A DNA stretch of 64,000 nt from Limnomonas spitsbergensis (lineage: Eukaryota > Chlorophyta > Chlorophyceae > Chlamydomonadales). A program made the position numbers and the translations under genes. Shown here in pieces: positions 1 to 9,712 of the stretch. The number at the start of each line of letters is the position of its first letter. The stretch's first letter is position 1. The notes below the pieces were generated by a model. The model was not told the DNA's origin. It worked only from the letters and a program-made list of their open reading frames with translations, and ran no database searches. The stretch spans positions 5,912,501-5,976,500 of the forward strand of contig JAYJMM010000112.1 of assembly GCA_037349105.1 (NCBI GenBank), read 5' to 3'.

Positions 1-3000
1 TTGTATGCTGATATCAGTGAGGAAGTCAGAGAGATCGCAGGGGGTCGCCTGGTGCAGTTGCACAGGAGATACCCTCAGTTGCTTCCAGTCAAAGCGTTTG
101 ATAAGGCTTTCAGAGCGTTGCCCCAAGATGTGTATGCCATTACGGCGGAGCACCTCCAGGAGGCGGGCGCCCAGGAAGGGCGCCAGTGGTTCATGGTAGC
201 AGGCTGGGAATGCCAGGACCTCTCGTCAGCAGGCAAGGGGCGTGGGCTCGCGGGAGAGAGAAGCAAGTCTTTCTTCCCGTTAGTCAAGCTGTTGGGTACA
301 CTGCAGTTCCTGCAGGGGCCTAGGCCGCCAGCGTACCTGATTGAGAATGTGGCAATGCAATTGAATCAGAAAAGTGTGAAGGCCAGTGTTGAGGCCTTTC
401 AGGAGGTGTGCCGGATTCTGGGAACACCGGCGTTGTTTGACGCAGCGCAGGTGGGGTCTTACGCCCACCGCACTCGCAACTATTGGGGGAATATCGCCCC
501 TGCAGCAGATATCGAGTTTGTGATTCGTGCGTCGACCAGACCCCACGAGGGGATAGTAGACGACATTCTGGACGAGGGCAGCAAGGCCCAGATAGTTTCA
601 TGCCCTGACAACGGGGGGTACCGCATCAACGTAACAGGACAGCCCAGGAGGGTGCTGCCGTGTTTGATGGCCACGCCCTCATCATATTCTTTTCGGAACG
701 GGCAAAATGGGATGGTGTACAGAACCATGGGGGACTTGCAAGAGCCCAATGCAAACGAACGCGAACGGGCCATGGGGTACGCTGTGGGGTCCACATTGCC
801 GCGCCCAGACTTCCCAGAGGCGGCCAGGAGGGCAGCCTTGGGCAGGTGCATGGATTCGTGGGCACTTGGAGCATGGCTCAATGTGGCACTTGAGTATGCT
901 AAAATCATACCAGAGGAATTGAAACGCAGAGCACGGCTGCCAGGCCCGGACAGGGATCCAGTGCTGGGTGCAACTTTAATGTCCAGCCACTACGCCCTTG
1001 CTACCGCAGGAAACGCGTGCTCTGGCAGCGGAGAAGCGGCCGCGTCATACAGGCAGTGCCTGGGAGAATCGGCCGCGGCAGACTGGGCCGACGCGGCACA
1101 GGAACCAGGTGGGAACACGCCTGAGGAACGAGTTGATGTTGAAATCGAGGTGACCAGGGACACAAAGGGTGAGAAGGACCCGCCAGGTTGTCCTGCAGGA
1201 CCATCGGCAAGGGTTGATGTGTGGGCAGATGAGCCTGTATTGAGGTTCCTCCGCGAGAAGACATATGTTCAGGGAACAGAGCTAGGAGAACAGACCAGAA
1301 TACAGCGCAGAGCGGCGCCATTCCAGTGGGAATCAGAGAGGGGAGGAGTCCTGATGAGACTCATGCCTGATGGTAGACGTTGCGTGGTGCCCAGGCCAGA
1401 GGACAGGCTTGCAGTGATCCAGACAGCCCATGCAGGTACGGGCCATTTTGGCAGCCACCGCACGGCTTTCATGGTCATGCAGCATCATTGGTGGCGGGGG
1501 CTTAGAGCAGCAGTCAAGAAGGTAGTGCAGGAATGCGGTGTGTGTGACAGGGCCAGGGCGTCCACGTTCAATCACATACAGCCCAACCTGCACCCGCTAC
1601 CCATTGAGGGGTTGTTCTTCCGGTGGGGAGTGGACCTGTGTGGTCCATTCACGACCACTTCCAGGGGCAATCGGTTTGTGATGGTTTGTGTGGAGCATTA
1701 CTCCAAATGGGTGGAGTTGATCCCCATTCCAAGCAAGGCATCTGATGTGACGGCCTTGGCATTCTTTCAAAATGTGGTTGCACGATTCGGAGGATGCGCA
1801 GAGGTGATGACAGACCAGGAAACAGAGTTCCAGGGTGAATTTCAGGACATGTTGTTGGACTGCTTCATTGATCACCGCACCACTTCTGCCAACCATCCCC
1901 AGGCAGACGGGCTATCAGAGAGGGCTGTCCAGACCCTCAAGGCAGGCCTACGCAAGTGCTGCGAGGAAGGCAGCAGCGACGAGTCCTGGGACAAGATGGT
2001 GCCCTGGGTAGCCCTGGGCTTCAGGTGCTCGCCGCAGCAAGCCACGCGCATGGCGCCGTACGAGGTGCTGTTCGGGCAGAGACCCACCTTCCCCTCCAGA
2101 ATGGAGGCGGACCTCTGGAACACAGCCAAGGTGGCAACAGCAGAAGAGGCAGCAGACCTGCTCTTGGCCAGAGTGGCCATGATCAAAGAGGCACTGCCAG
2201 TCGCGGGTGAGCATCTGAAAATTGCGCAGCACCGCGACAAGCTGCGATATGCACGCATTCGTGGGGGAGGGTATGTCCCCCAGGTCAGGCGTTTTGCAGA
2301 GGGAGATTACGTGTATGTGAAGTATTCATCAGAACGACGCAGCCTCGATCCCAAGGCCAGGCCTGAGATCCTAAGGGTGAAGACACTGGGGGCGACGGGA
2401 ACCTTGGTTTTGGAAGGGGCAGATGGCCTCACAGTAACAAAGAATGCTGTCAATTGTTCTCCATGCCACTTGCCCAACCTCAGGGGAGTGGTTGATTTCA
2501 GTGGCACCAGACCCAATAACAGCCTGTCCTGCGAGGTGTGCCAGCTGCCTGACCGCGGAGAGGTGATGCTTTTGTGTGATGCCTGCAATACAGGTTGGCA
2601 CATGGATTGCTTGGTGCCAGTACTCAAGGAGGTGCCTGAGGGCGAATGGTTGTGCCCACACTGCACACCTGACAACAAGGGAGCAGGGCCCGCTGCAATA
2701 GCAGGGCCCGCTACAGAAGATCGCAGTTTGCAGGTCGAGGGGCGGCCGAGCCCAGCAGCCAGAGCGGCTGCCAGGACAGCCCAGGAGGCCAACGTCATGG
2801 ACAGGCCTGAGGTGGAAGTCATGGCCACCAACCCAGCAACAAGGCAAATGGAGCGGGGCATCGCAAGACCAATGGCGAACGGGTTGTACGACATCTCGTA
2901 CACCACTGGCCGGGGAGAGGCCAATGTCACCCCGAGAGCAGTTACAAGAAGGGCTAAGGTGGCCAAGGAAGCAGCAAGGGAAGAAGAGGAGTCAGCCCTT

Positions 3001-3021
3001 GAGGAGCTTACCGAGACCTGA
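1..3021 (+). CDS. LTR retrotransposon polyprotein, 3' part: C5-MTase, integrase, PHD finger
   Basis: The frame is open from the window edge to TGA at 3019, so the N-terminus (probably protease, RT, RNase H and MTase motif I) lies outside. Residues 1-300 read as a DNMT3/DRM-like cytosine-C5 methyltransferase: a motif II-like YADIS at 2-6, the Cys of motif IV at 71 (WECQDLS, with Glu where Pro is usual), ENV at 115-117, an AHRTR motif VIII at 155-159, and a motif IX/X-like stretch near 220-290. Integrase follows: an HHCC zinc domain (HAGTGH, then CGVC), a catalytic core with D545, D605 and E640, and a basic C-terminal SH3-like part ending near 830. A C4HC3 PHD finger spans C844-C888. The integrase type points to a Ty3-like element. 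It would copy itself through RNA and integrate; the MTase and PHD may act on or read chromatin (inference). Confidence 0.88.
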   Translation: MYADISEEVREIAGGRLVQLHRRYPQLLPVKAFDKAFRALPQDVYAITAEHLQEAGAQEGRQWFMVAGWECQDLSSAGKGRGLAGERSKSFFPLVKLLGTLQFLQGPRPPAYLIENVAMQLNQKSVKASVEAFQEVCRILGTPALFDAAQVGSYAHRTRNYWGNIAPAADIEFVIRASTRPHEGIVDDILDEGSKAQIVSCPDNGGYRINVTGQPRRVLPCLMATPSSYSFRNGQNGMVYRTMGDLQEPNANERERAMGYAVGSTLPRPDFPEAARRAALGRCMDSWALGAWLNVALEYAKIIPEELKRRARLPGPDRDPVLGATLMSSHYALATAGNACSGSGEAAASYRQCLGESAAADWADAAQEPGGNTPEERVDVEIEVTRDTKGEKDPPGCPAGPSARVDVWADEPVLRFLREKTYVQGTELGEQTRIQRRAAPFQWESERGGVLMRLMPDGRRCVVPRPEDRLAVIQTAHAGTGHFGSHRTAFMVMQHHWWRGLRAAVKKVVQECGVCDRARASTFNHIQPNLHPLPIEGLFFRWGVDLCGPFTTTSRGNRFVMVCVEHYSKWVELIPIPSKASDVTALAFFQNVVARFGGCAEVMTDQETEFQGEFQDMLLDCFIDHRTTSANHPQADGLSERAVQTLKAGLRKCCEEGSSDESWDKMVPWVALGFRCSPQQATRMAPYEVLFGQRPTFPSRMEADLWNTAKVATAEEAADLLLARVAMIKEALPVAGEHLKIAQHRDKLRYARIRGGGYVPQVRRFAEGDYVYVKYSSERRSLDPKARPEILRVKTLGATGTLVLEGADGLTVTKNAVNCSPCHLPNLRGVVDFSGTRPNNSLSCEVCQLPDRGEVMLLCDACNTGWHMDCLVPVLKEVPEGEWLCPHCTPDNKGAGPAAIAGPATEDRSLQVEGRPSPAARAAARTAQEANVMDRPEVEVMATNPATRQMERGIARPMANGLYDISYTTGRGEANVTPRAVTRRAKVAKEAAREEEESALEELTET

Positions 3022-3665
3022 GGCCGAGCCCAGAGCGGCAAGGCCGCTGAGCACGTGACGTCACCCACGCCGTAACTGGCAAGGAGCGGGCAGGCGCCTA
3101 CAGAGCAGAAATGCAGACGCAGCGCGGCTTGTCCTAGTACCCGGCAGGCACTGGGCCGGCAGCCAGCGGACCGAAGACGGAAGATGCAGGAGTGGAGTTA
3201 CAGCTATCGCAGCAGCATAGTGAAAATTTGTTTCTCAAAACACCATGGCAGCAAGGCTACGGTAGTACATATGTTATGACGATGATGAGCGAGGAGAATT
3301 AGTCAACTCGGGCAATGATACCACAGTAGGGGCAAATCACGCTGCTACGGCGCACATTTCCTGTGGCCAGTGAAGACCAGGCGGCTATGGCGCAGTGGGG
3401 CGAGAGCAGCGGTTATTCTTAGCTTGACCTGATAACTTTCTCTGTTTGCTAGCCAGTAGTGGGCTGAACAGCTTGGATTTGTAGGGTTCTGCGCATTGCG
3501 CTTCAGCTGAAACTTGGTGGATTTTTTTAAAGTCCTGATTGAAGAAGGCCTGAACCAGGCAGATTTGCGGAGATGATTTGAGCTTCTACGTACATATTTT
3601 TCCAGAAGTTCTTTCAGTACCACCCCTTTTCCGGCTCCCCGCGCATGCCTGGAGGGCTTAACGCT
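3022..3665 (+). other. 3' untranslated region of the LTR retrotransposon
   Basis: This 644-bp stretch between the polyprotein stop and the polypurine tract holds no credible gene. A 92-codon minus-strand open frame at 3345-3623 has no recognisable domain and is probably chance. The interval is where a Ty3-type element carries its 3' internal non-coding sequence. Confidence 0.6.
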
Positions 3666-3687
3666 GGGGAGCGGGGGGCGAGTAAAG
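3666..3687 (+). other. Polypurine tract candidate for plus-strand priming
   Basis: A G/A-rich run with only three pyrimidines ends in AGTAAAG directly before the TG that opens the first LTR copy. Position and composition fit the polypurine tract from which LTR retrotransposons prime plus-strand DNA synthesis. Confidence 0.6.
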
Positions 3688-3910
3688 TGGTAGGGGCGGT
3701 ACCCACGAGACGGAGACTTCTAGGCAGAGACATCCAGTTAGGGACTTCCAGTTATAGTTATCTTCTTAACAAGCTCTTGTCTGAAGTACAAGGAGCATGA
3801 GTGTACGGTGATGTACCGTATGTGTGAGTAGAGGACACCTCTCTAAGGTGTCCTGACCGGAGTTTACGGTATTTACCATAGTATTGCAGTTACTGCTTTA
3901 TGGTGCGACA
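3688..3910 (+). repeat. LTR, first tandem copy
   Basis: This 223-bp copy begins TGGTAG and ends GCGACA, giving the TG...CA ends of LTRs, and lies directly after the polypurine tract. It contains two perfect hairpins: a 6-bp stem at 3804-3809/3815-3820 and a 9-bp stem at 3832-3840/3846-3854 with a 5-nt loop. These could be transcription or termination structures, but that is inference. No 5' LTR is in the window for comparison. Confidence 0.65.
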
Positions 3911-3919
3911 GCAGTAAAG

Positions 3920-4142
3920 TGGTAGGGGCGGTACCCACGAGACGGAGACTTCTAGGCAGAGACATCCAGTTAGGGACTTCCAGTTATAGTTATCTTGTTA
4001 ACAAGCTCTTGTCTGAAGTACAAGGAGCATGAGTGTACGGTGATGTACCGTATGTGTGAGTAGAGGACACCTCTCTAAGGTGTCCTGACCGGAGTTTACG
4101 GTATTTACCATAGTATTGCAGTTACTGCTTTATGGTGCGACA
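3920..4142 (+). repeat. LTR, second tandem copy
   Basis: It repeats the copy at 3688-3910 with an offset of 232 bp; the only difference I see is C at 3765 versus G at 3997. The 9-bp spacer 3911-3919 ends in GTAAAG, matching the end of the polypurine tract. The pair therefore looks like a head-to-tail LTR duplication by recombination or template switching rather than two independent insertions. Confidence 0.65.
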
Positions 4143-4145
4143 TCT

Positions 4146-5105
4146 CCCCTTCATGTATGTTCAAGTGAAACGTTCTTTATTGTGCATTGTCTCGCCCTTC
4201 TCATGACATGATGGAGGCTTGGTTTCGAATCGGAATCAAGTAAATCAAGTTGAAACAAGTCGAGTGGATGGGTTAGTAAAAACTTATGTCAGAAACTAAT
4301 GTCAGAAACTAATGGGGAAGCTCCCCTTCACAATCCTGTCCTGATTCAAGGCCAGAACGGAAACAAATGATCCCATCAACACTTTCTGCGAGATCTGCCG
4401 TCCCTTGCCTTCCTATGAGCAGGCGGCTACACATGCACGCTCTCAGCCTAATCAGCCACGTCGCCGATGGGAGCACCGCGATGACTATCAAGAAAGCAAT
4501 TCTAGCACCTTTGGGCATTTCCAGTGCTCCAGTGGTAACTGCAGAAAGGTGACAAATTGCAACAGTACCGAGTGAGACTGTGAGCTTGAAATGGGGATGA
4601 TATAATCAAAACAAGCGTTTTGTCAGGCTCTCCGGTGCTCCAATGGTGATTGCAAAAAGGTGACAAATTGCAACGGCACTGAGTGAGACTGTGAGCTTGA
4701 AATGGGGATGATATAATCAAACAAGCGTTTTGCGAGGCTCTCCGGTGCTCTAACGGTGATTGCAAAAAGTGTGGAATAAAATGGGACGGATTTCAACGCA
4801 CTGTTAGTTATGGCCTCTGTCCACCCTTACTGCTGAACCCTAAACCTTAAACTAGGCTGAAGCCTCCATCGTATAAACCCTCATGTGTGTGTGTTTAGGT
4901 GTGGATCTCTTCACGCGCCTACAAGCAATACGACCAGAAATGTCGGCTGTGTGAAGCAAGGTGCCTGCCAACGTGGCTGTGGGTTAATGACAACACCGGG
5001 AGGCGGAGGGAACGTGACTCTGCCCGCGATGACCGAGATGGGGGGCCGCATAACATCGCCCGGTGTGAAGCATGCCGGCAGGGAGTATGCAGCTTCAACA
5101 GAAAC
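4146..5105 (+). repeat. Left arm of a large imperfect inverted duplication
   Basis: The outer 25 bp at 4146-4170 match the reverse complement of 7617-7641. The following part of the arm (mobile-looking T-rich stretch, then GGGGAAGCTCC at 4315, exon 1, intron, and exon 2 to about 5105) has counterparts in reverse order and opposite strand in 6133-7641. Similarity is imperfect, with substitutions and indels. The outer edge lies 3 bp from the end of the second LTR, so the LTR element may have inserted at or into the end of the duplication. Confidence 0.75.
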
Positions 5106-5177
5106 TGCGGCAACGGCCACGACTATGGCTATGGCGGCGGCTACTATAATTTTGGAAAGCCATTGATCCCTAGCTGA
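4345..5177 (+). CDS. zf-3CxxC-like zinc-binding protein, left copy (two exons seen, start unknown)
   Basis: Exon 1 is open from 4345 (after an in-frame TGA at 4342) to 4548, with CEIC followed by a His/Arg-rich stretch and FGHFQCSSGNCRK. A GT donor at 4549-4550 and an AG acceptor at 4897-4898 define a 350-bp phase-0 intron. Exon 2 (4899-5177) continues VWISSRAYKQYDQKCRLC, then PHNIARCEACRQGVC, and ends in a Gly/Tyr-rich tail and TGA. The spaced CxxC pairs, the W-S after the first pair and the Q-K-C-x2-C fit the zf-3CxxC family (zygote-arrest and receptor-transporter proteins), which binds zinc and in some members RNA or partner proteins. No start codon is convincing, so an upstream exon or a partial gene is likely. 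Function is unknown. Confidence 0.55.
4526..4770 (+). repeat. Tandem duplication of exon end plus intron start
   Basis: A unit of about 110 bp occurs twice, with a third partial copy: CTCCAGTGGTAACTGC near 4527, CTCCAATGGTGATTGC near 4638 and CTCTAACGGTGATTGC near 4747. Each copy carries the exon 1 end (a C-S-x-G-x-C pattern), and the first two keep the GTGACA splice donor, so the intron of the left zinc-finger copy contains decoy exon ends. Confidence 0.75.
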
Positions 5178-6068
5178 ATTTAGAATGACCTCAATAACCG
5201 AAGAGGTGCTGACTGGAGCAGTCAATAAATCAATACCCAGAGTCAGCATGCACGGGTGGGAGGCTCTGGCTTTTGTGAAGGACGTGGTTGACATTCTCAA
5301 GGTCTATTTTCTGGAGTTTGGAGTTCTGGAGGCTGGAAACTAGGTTTTCTTTTGTTTTCTTCAGAGGGTGGGGTTAGGGGGTCTTTTCCTTTTTGTACCT
5401 CTCTTGCTTAGTGCTGTCCTCTTGAATTTTCTATTGTCCAAGCCTTAGACTTTACAAGGGCGAGGACCCTTTCCACTGCCTTTCCTTTTCATGGAGGGGG
5501 GGGGAGGGGATTTCTTTTTACTTTGTGTTCCTCCGTTTTTCTCCCCTCTCAACTTGACATTCCTTCTCCCAACTCAACAGTTGGGCGCCTAAGCGGCCTA
5601 GCCTTTTTAGCAAGGCCCATAGGTGTAACGCCATAAACGATGTATGCATGCCGGCGTTGTGACCAGCGTCTATTTTAGTGTGCGGCTAACTACGGGGGCA
5701 GCCCGCTCGCTACCAAAGGGCCCTTCAGGACCAAGCCTTGACCGTACCTCAGCCGATGGCCTTAGCCTTGGGGATAACTACAACAAGCCCTTCCAGTCTT
5801 ATGTCAGTTTGTAATTGAATTATAGCCGAAGCCGAAGCGGCTTAAAATAAATACTTGTGGTCAGAAGTTCTCCGGAGTCGTTACAGTTTACCATATATCA
5901 AAGTTCACAGACAATGATGTATCCATGATTGCATAAAGCTTTCTACCATTGTTACCATGTTGCCTCTATTCTCACACCCCACCCTGCATTCCCACCCCAA
6001 CATTCAGTCTGATTGTGAAGATGGTTCTCAACTCAATTCATGGGCGCCCATGCCTGAATTGATTGGGC
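5178..6068. other. Central spacer of the inverted duplication, no gene seen
   Basis: The spacer between the two convergent genes holds T-rich and pyrimidine-rich tracts, a G-run near 5495-5515 and TGTAA-like sequence near 5811 (TGTAA is the polyadenylation signal used by green algae such as Chlamydomonas). It is probably the 3' untranslated region of the left gene plus non-coding sequence. No coding region is supported. Confidence 0.5.
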
Positions 6069-6830
6069 TTATCTCCTCATCTCCCGCTCCATGGGTCCAT
6101 GACTCCCCCCACCTTGGCATACACATCGCAAGTGTCTGTTGAAGCTGCACACTCCCCGCCGGCATGCCTCACACCGGACGCTGTCATGCGGCCCCTTCTC
6201 TCGGGCATCGCCGGCAGGGTCATAATCCCTCCGCCTCCCGGTGTTATCATTTACCCATAACCACGTAGACAGGCGACTTGTTTCACACAACTGGCATTTT
6301 TGGTCGTATTGCTTGTAGGAGCGCGAAGAGGTCCACACCTAAACAGGCACACATGCATACAGGTTGAGTGGATGGGGGCTTCAGCCTAGTTTAGGGTTTA
6401 AGGTTCAGTTGGAATGAGGCCATAACAGTGCGTTGAAATCCGTCCCATTTCATCCCATAATCTTTTTGCAATCACCATTGGAGCACCGGAGAGCCTGACA
6501 AAATGCTTGTTTTGATTATATAATCCCCATTATAAGCTACAGTCTCAGATGGTATAATTCTCTTCCGTTGCATTTCATTACCTTTCTGCAGTTACCGCTG
6601 GAGCATTGGAAATACCCGAAGGTGCTTGAAGTGCTTTCTTGATAGTCATCGATGTGCTTCCAGCGACCTTGAATGTCCGGAATAGGGGGCTTTAGAGGAC
6701 ACTCGAGGCGGCGACGTGGCTGAGTAGACTGAGAGGGAGCATGGGTAGCCACCTGCTCATCGGAAGGCAAGGGAGGGCAGGTCTCGCATGTAGTGTTGCT
6801 GGGATCATTTGTTTTCTTACTGACATTGAA
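6069..6830 (-). CDS. zf-3CxxC-like zinc-binding protein, right inverted copy
   Basis: This is the minus-strand counterpart of the left copy. Exon 1 runs from 6830 (after an in-frame stop) down to 6582, with CETC, a basic stretch and FGYFQCSSGNCRK. A GT donor (6581-6580) and an AG acceptor (6340-6339) bound a 243-bp intron, and exon 2 (6338-6069) continues VWTSSRSYKQYDQKCQLC, then VRCEACRRGVC. Both copies preserve reading frame, phase-0 junction and all cysteine pairs, which suggests the coding sequence was under selection at least until duplication. The right copy has about 13 extra residues in exon 1 (before GRWKHIDDYQE) and a different C-terminus after CSFNR. No start codon is identifiable. 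Confidence 0.55.
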
Positions 6831-7641
6831 TCAGGACAGGATTGCGAAGGGGAGCTTCCCCATGAGGAGCTAGATTGGACAATGCCGTTGATTTGAATCA
6901 TAAACATGGCAAGGGGCCGTCAGACGCGTCAGTGATGTGGTAGGGGTCCAATAAATAGATGAATGATTCAAATATCAGGATGGGATTGTGACTGTCCCAT
7001 CCTGCTGTCTCATCAAATAATGGTTCAAATGAATTATCATTCGTTGGCCAGAAAAAAAAAACTGATAAGACACTGGTTTACTGTACTGTAGATTTGCTTT
7101 GCCTTTCCTCATGATTAACGTTGTTTGGGGTTGAGGGATCAATGAATTTACTAATTTCCGATTGTCGACGCCAGTTTTCAGTAGGAAATTATGAGTTTTC
7201 TGTCGATTTTCTGGCCCTGAGGGCAGCATTAAAAGAAATGTTTGTTTGATACCCGAGGAAAGGCAAATCAAATCTACGGTATTTCAAAATACAAAATGAA
7301 GAAAATTGGTCTCTGTTAGAAATAGCCCTCATCTCAAAGAAAAAAGGCAGAACACACGCCAAGTGCAAAACTTGAGCCGTTGCTCCCACATAGCCCCAGC
7401 TTGGTACCTCTAGCTGCTGCCAGGTCTAGCTTACTAATGGTGGGAGCAAAAGCAAGTGCCACCGACTTGATCAGCTTACTAGACATCGACGTCGTGCATC
7501 AGCCCCGTCCAAGCAAAGCGTCCCGGTTGATTTCTGCCGTGGGCCTCTTTCTGACATAAGTTTCTGCCAGCCCATCATATCATCAGACGGGCAAGACGAT
7601 GAACAATAAATAGCATTTCACTTGAACATACATGAAGGGGT
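6133..7641 (-). repeat. Right arm of the inverted duplication
   Basis: Reverse-complement similarity to 4146-5105 includes the outer 25 bp, the adjacent T-rich flank, the GGGGAAGCTCC block and both exons. The arm is about 550 bp longer than the left because of extra sequence at about 6905-7560. Homology ends inside exon 2, just after the CSFNR codons. Confidence 0.75.
6905..7560. other. Extra segment in the right arm (insertion, or deletion from the left)
   Basis: The sequence interrupts the otherwise collinear inverted arms. It has no recognisable gene. It contains a perfect 10-bp stem at 6976-6985/6995-7004 (CAGGATGGGA and its complement) with a 9-nt loop. I could not define terminal repeats or a target-site duplication, so a MITE-like origin is only a possibility. 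Confidence 0.4.
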
Positions 7642-9712
7642 GACCATGTCCTTCCATTAAAAAAACCCACACCTCTCAAACCCTCGTGGCCCTCGTTGAT
7701 GTGGGCTCCATCTCCCAAATCATACATATGATCCACACTACTGTTTTTTAGTTGACAGTGTACATTTCCTGAATAGCCCACCCTATCGCAGAAAATAATA
7801 CTCGCTTGGGCTGGGCGCTGGCTGGGCGCTGGGTGCTGGGAGCTGGCCGGGCGCTGGGCGCTGGGCTGGGACGCTGCTGGCTTTGGCTGGGGCGGTGGGG
7901 TCCATGACTGGGGAGCTGCTGACTGTGGCTGTGAGGTATAGCCGCAACCACTAGATATTTGCTCTTGGCCATGCTCCTGATTGGTGAGCCACTCACAGCC
8001 CTACGGTGCACAGGTTTGGGTTATAAAGGTCTGGGGCATAGGGTGTGCACATTTGGCCCTGTGTGTGGTATAGATGGAAGGAATGTATTGGACTGTGTGG
8101 TCCAGACAGAAGGGGGCGGTGGTGTGGTACGGTAGTAGGGTTAGTTTAGGGACATTCACCGCAAGGGGCCCACACCTCCCCAGCCTCTGGAAATGAGGTC
8201 CCCGGATGGATAGATGCATCCGGACAGTGGGCGGAACTGTTTCTCGTAATATGTGCATTCATTGGGCTGGATGATTTAGCTGCATCACAGCCTATAGCCG
8301 AGAGGCCCTCGTGAGCGAGGCAAGCGCGAGGTGTTATAGAATCAAATAGACAGGCTATGCAGATTTGCACCCAGATCAGCCCCCATGCAATCTCTCATGC
8401 ACACATGATGCGGCCAATAATGCAATCACTCCCACGCATGCAATTGCTCCCTCTCGTGCAATTGCTCACTTTTCCGATGAGCCAGATCAGAAGGCCTGCC
8501 CCGACTACAGTCACTACACGGATCGTTGTTGTGTCCATGTGCTTGCGTTTGTCACTATTTCTTCTGTTGCTACTGTTGTTGCTGCCTGCCACTGTTTGCT
8601 TTCTCTCCAGGCTTGCTGCAGTGCCGACTCAATGTTGATCTGAAGGTGCAGGCAAATGACTAGTTCCTTAGTACCTCCAGCCGGTCTGTTCGCATAGCCT
8701 GCTGGATATCCCTTTCGGTAAAAAAAATGCTTTATAACGGCTCGTCTTGCTCAAAAAGAGTCTCCTGCTCAGTCTTCTATCCTAGCGGTAAAAACTACGG
8801 TATTCAGGTCAGCTCTTTTTAATGTGAATTTGCTTGCATGCACGCATTTGCAAGTGCTCTTATCTGCCTGTCTTCCTGTTTGGCCTCTATGGGATGGATC
8901 GACGGTATGTACTGCACTCACAGCGATCAGTTACAGCTGCTGCAACCCATCTTGGTTCCGGAGGCTGACTGTGCAATACCGTTTAACCCGAGGCATTCAA
9001 CCCCAGCGTTTCACCCGAGTCATCAGGGTTAGAACGGCCGGGGCATACCCACCAGGCCTTGCGGATGAACGCTCGGCTGCCGCGTGGGGGTGGTAGGGAA
9101 TGACTAAGCTCAATTCCAGCTACATATATATGATACCATGCACAGCCAGGACCATGGTGCAGCCATGCTACCCTCCTAAGTGAGGGACTGAGGGGGCAGA
9201 ACGTGGAACCCGGCGATCTCAACCGGGGGAGAGAGAAGATCGTGTGACAGGTTCGCCCTTGCCTCTCAACCTTTTGGTATGTATGGACCCATTGGACCGG
9301 TGCGCATGAGCTAGTGCAAGCGCGTACGCGCCCCACTCGTGTGCTTGGACCTCTCGAGAGTCAAGACGCGTCACACTTTGCCGACCGCGGTGCCGAACAA
9401 GCAGGAGAGACGGGAACGCTGAGAGCGGAACATGATGCCCCGCCGTGGTCATCCAGCTCAGGTCCCGGCGGGCCTCTAACCGGATAGCTGTGAAGAGCTT
9501 CACATACAGAGCTGTCTGTCTATACGGCCCCGCCCCGGAAGGCGATGACAGCTAGCTTGATTTGCCTTCCGTGATCTATCGTGGGCAAGAACCCCGCGAC
9601 ATCCATCCCGCATTACTTATTTGCGTCCGTCGTGGTCGGACTCGGCTCGTGCAGCAGATTACCAAAAGCGGCTGAATCGGCGTTCGCGTTGGCGCCAGTG
9701 CCTACCTACTAG
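7642..9712. other. Intergenic stretch with no supportable gene
   Basis: Open frames here are 60-120 codons, overlap on both strands and show no known motif. The notable composition is a G-rich GCGCTGGG-type repeat at about 7806-7915. Poly-A and T tracts occur near 8720 and 8813. I see no tRNA cloverleaf or rRNA. Confidence 0.5.
7806..7915. repeat. G-rich GCTGGGC-type low-complexity tract
   Basis: Degenerate copies of CTGGGCGCTGGG are repeated, giving more than four closely spaced GGG runs on the plus strand. This makes G-quadruplex formation possible. It is probably a short degenerate minisatellite. Confidence 0.55.

Noticed and set aside
5640..5790. Sequence vaguely like an rRNA segment (CGGCTAACTAC...)
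   Set aside because: Only a short resemblance; flanking sequence does not match any conserved rRNA region I can recognise.
8357..8643. Two overlapping small plus-strand frames with a hydrophobic Leu/Ala stretch
   Set aside because: They overlap in different frames, have no homologous domain, and the sequence is locally repetitive; nothing separates them from chance.
8983..9503. Minus-strand frames of 94 and 117 codons upstream of the RT remnant
   Set aside because: No domain, no splice context and overlapping alternatives in other frames.
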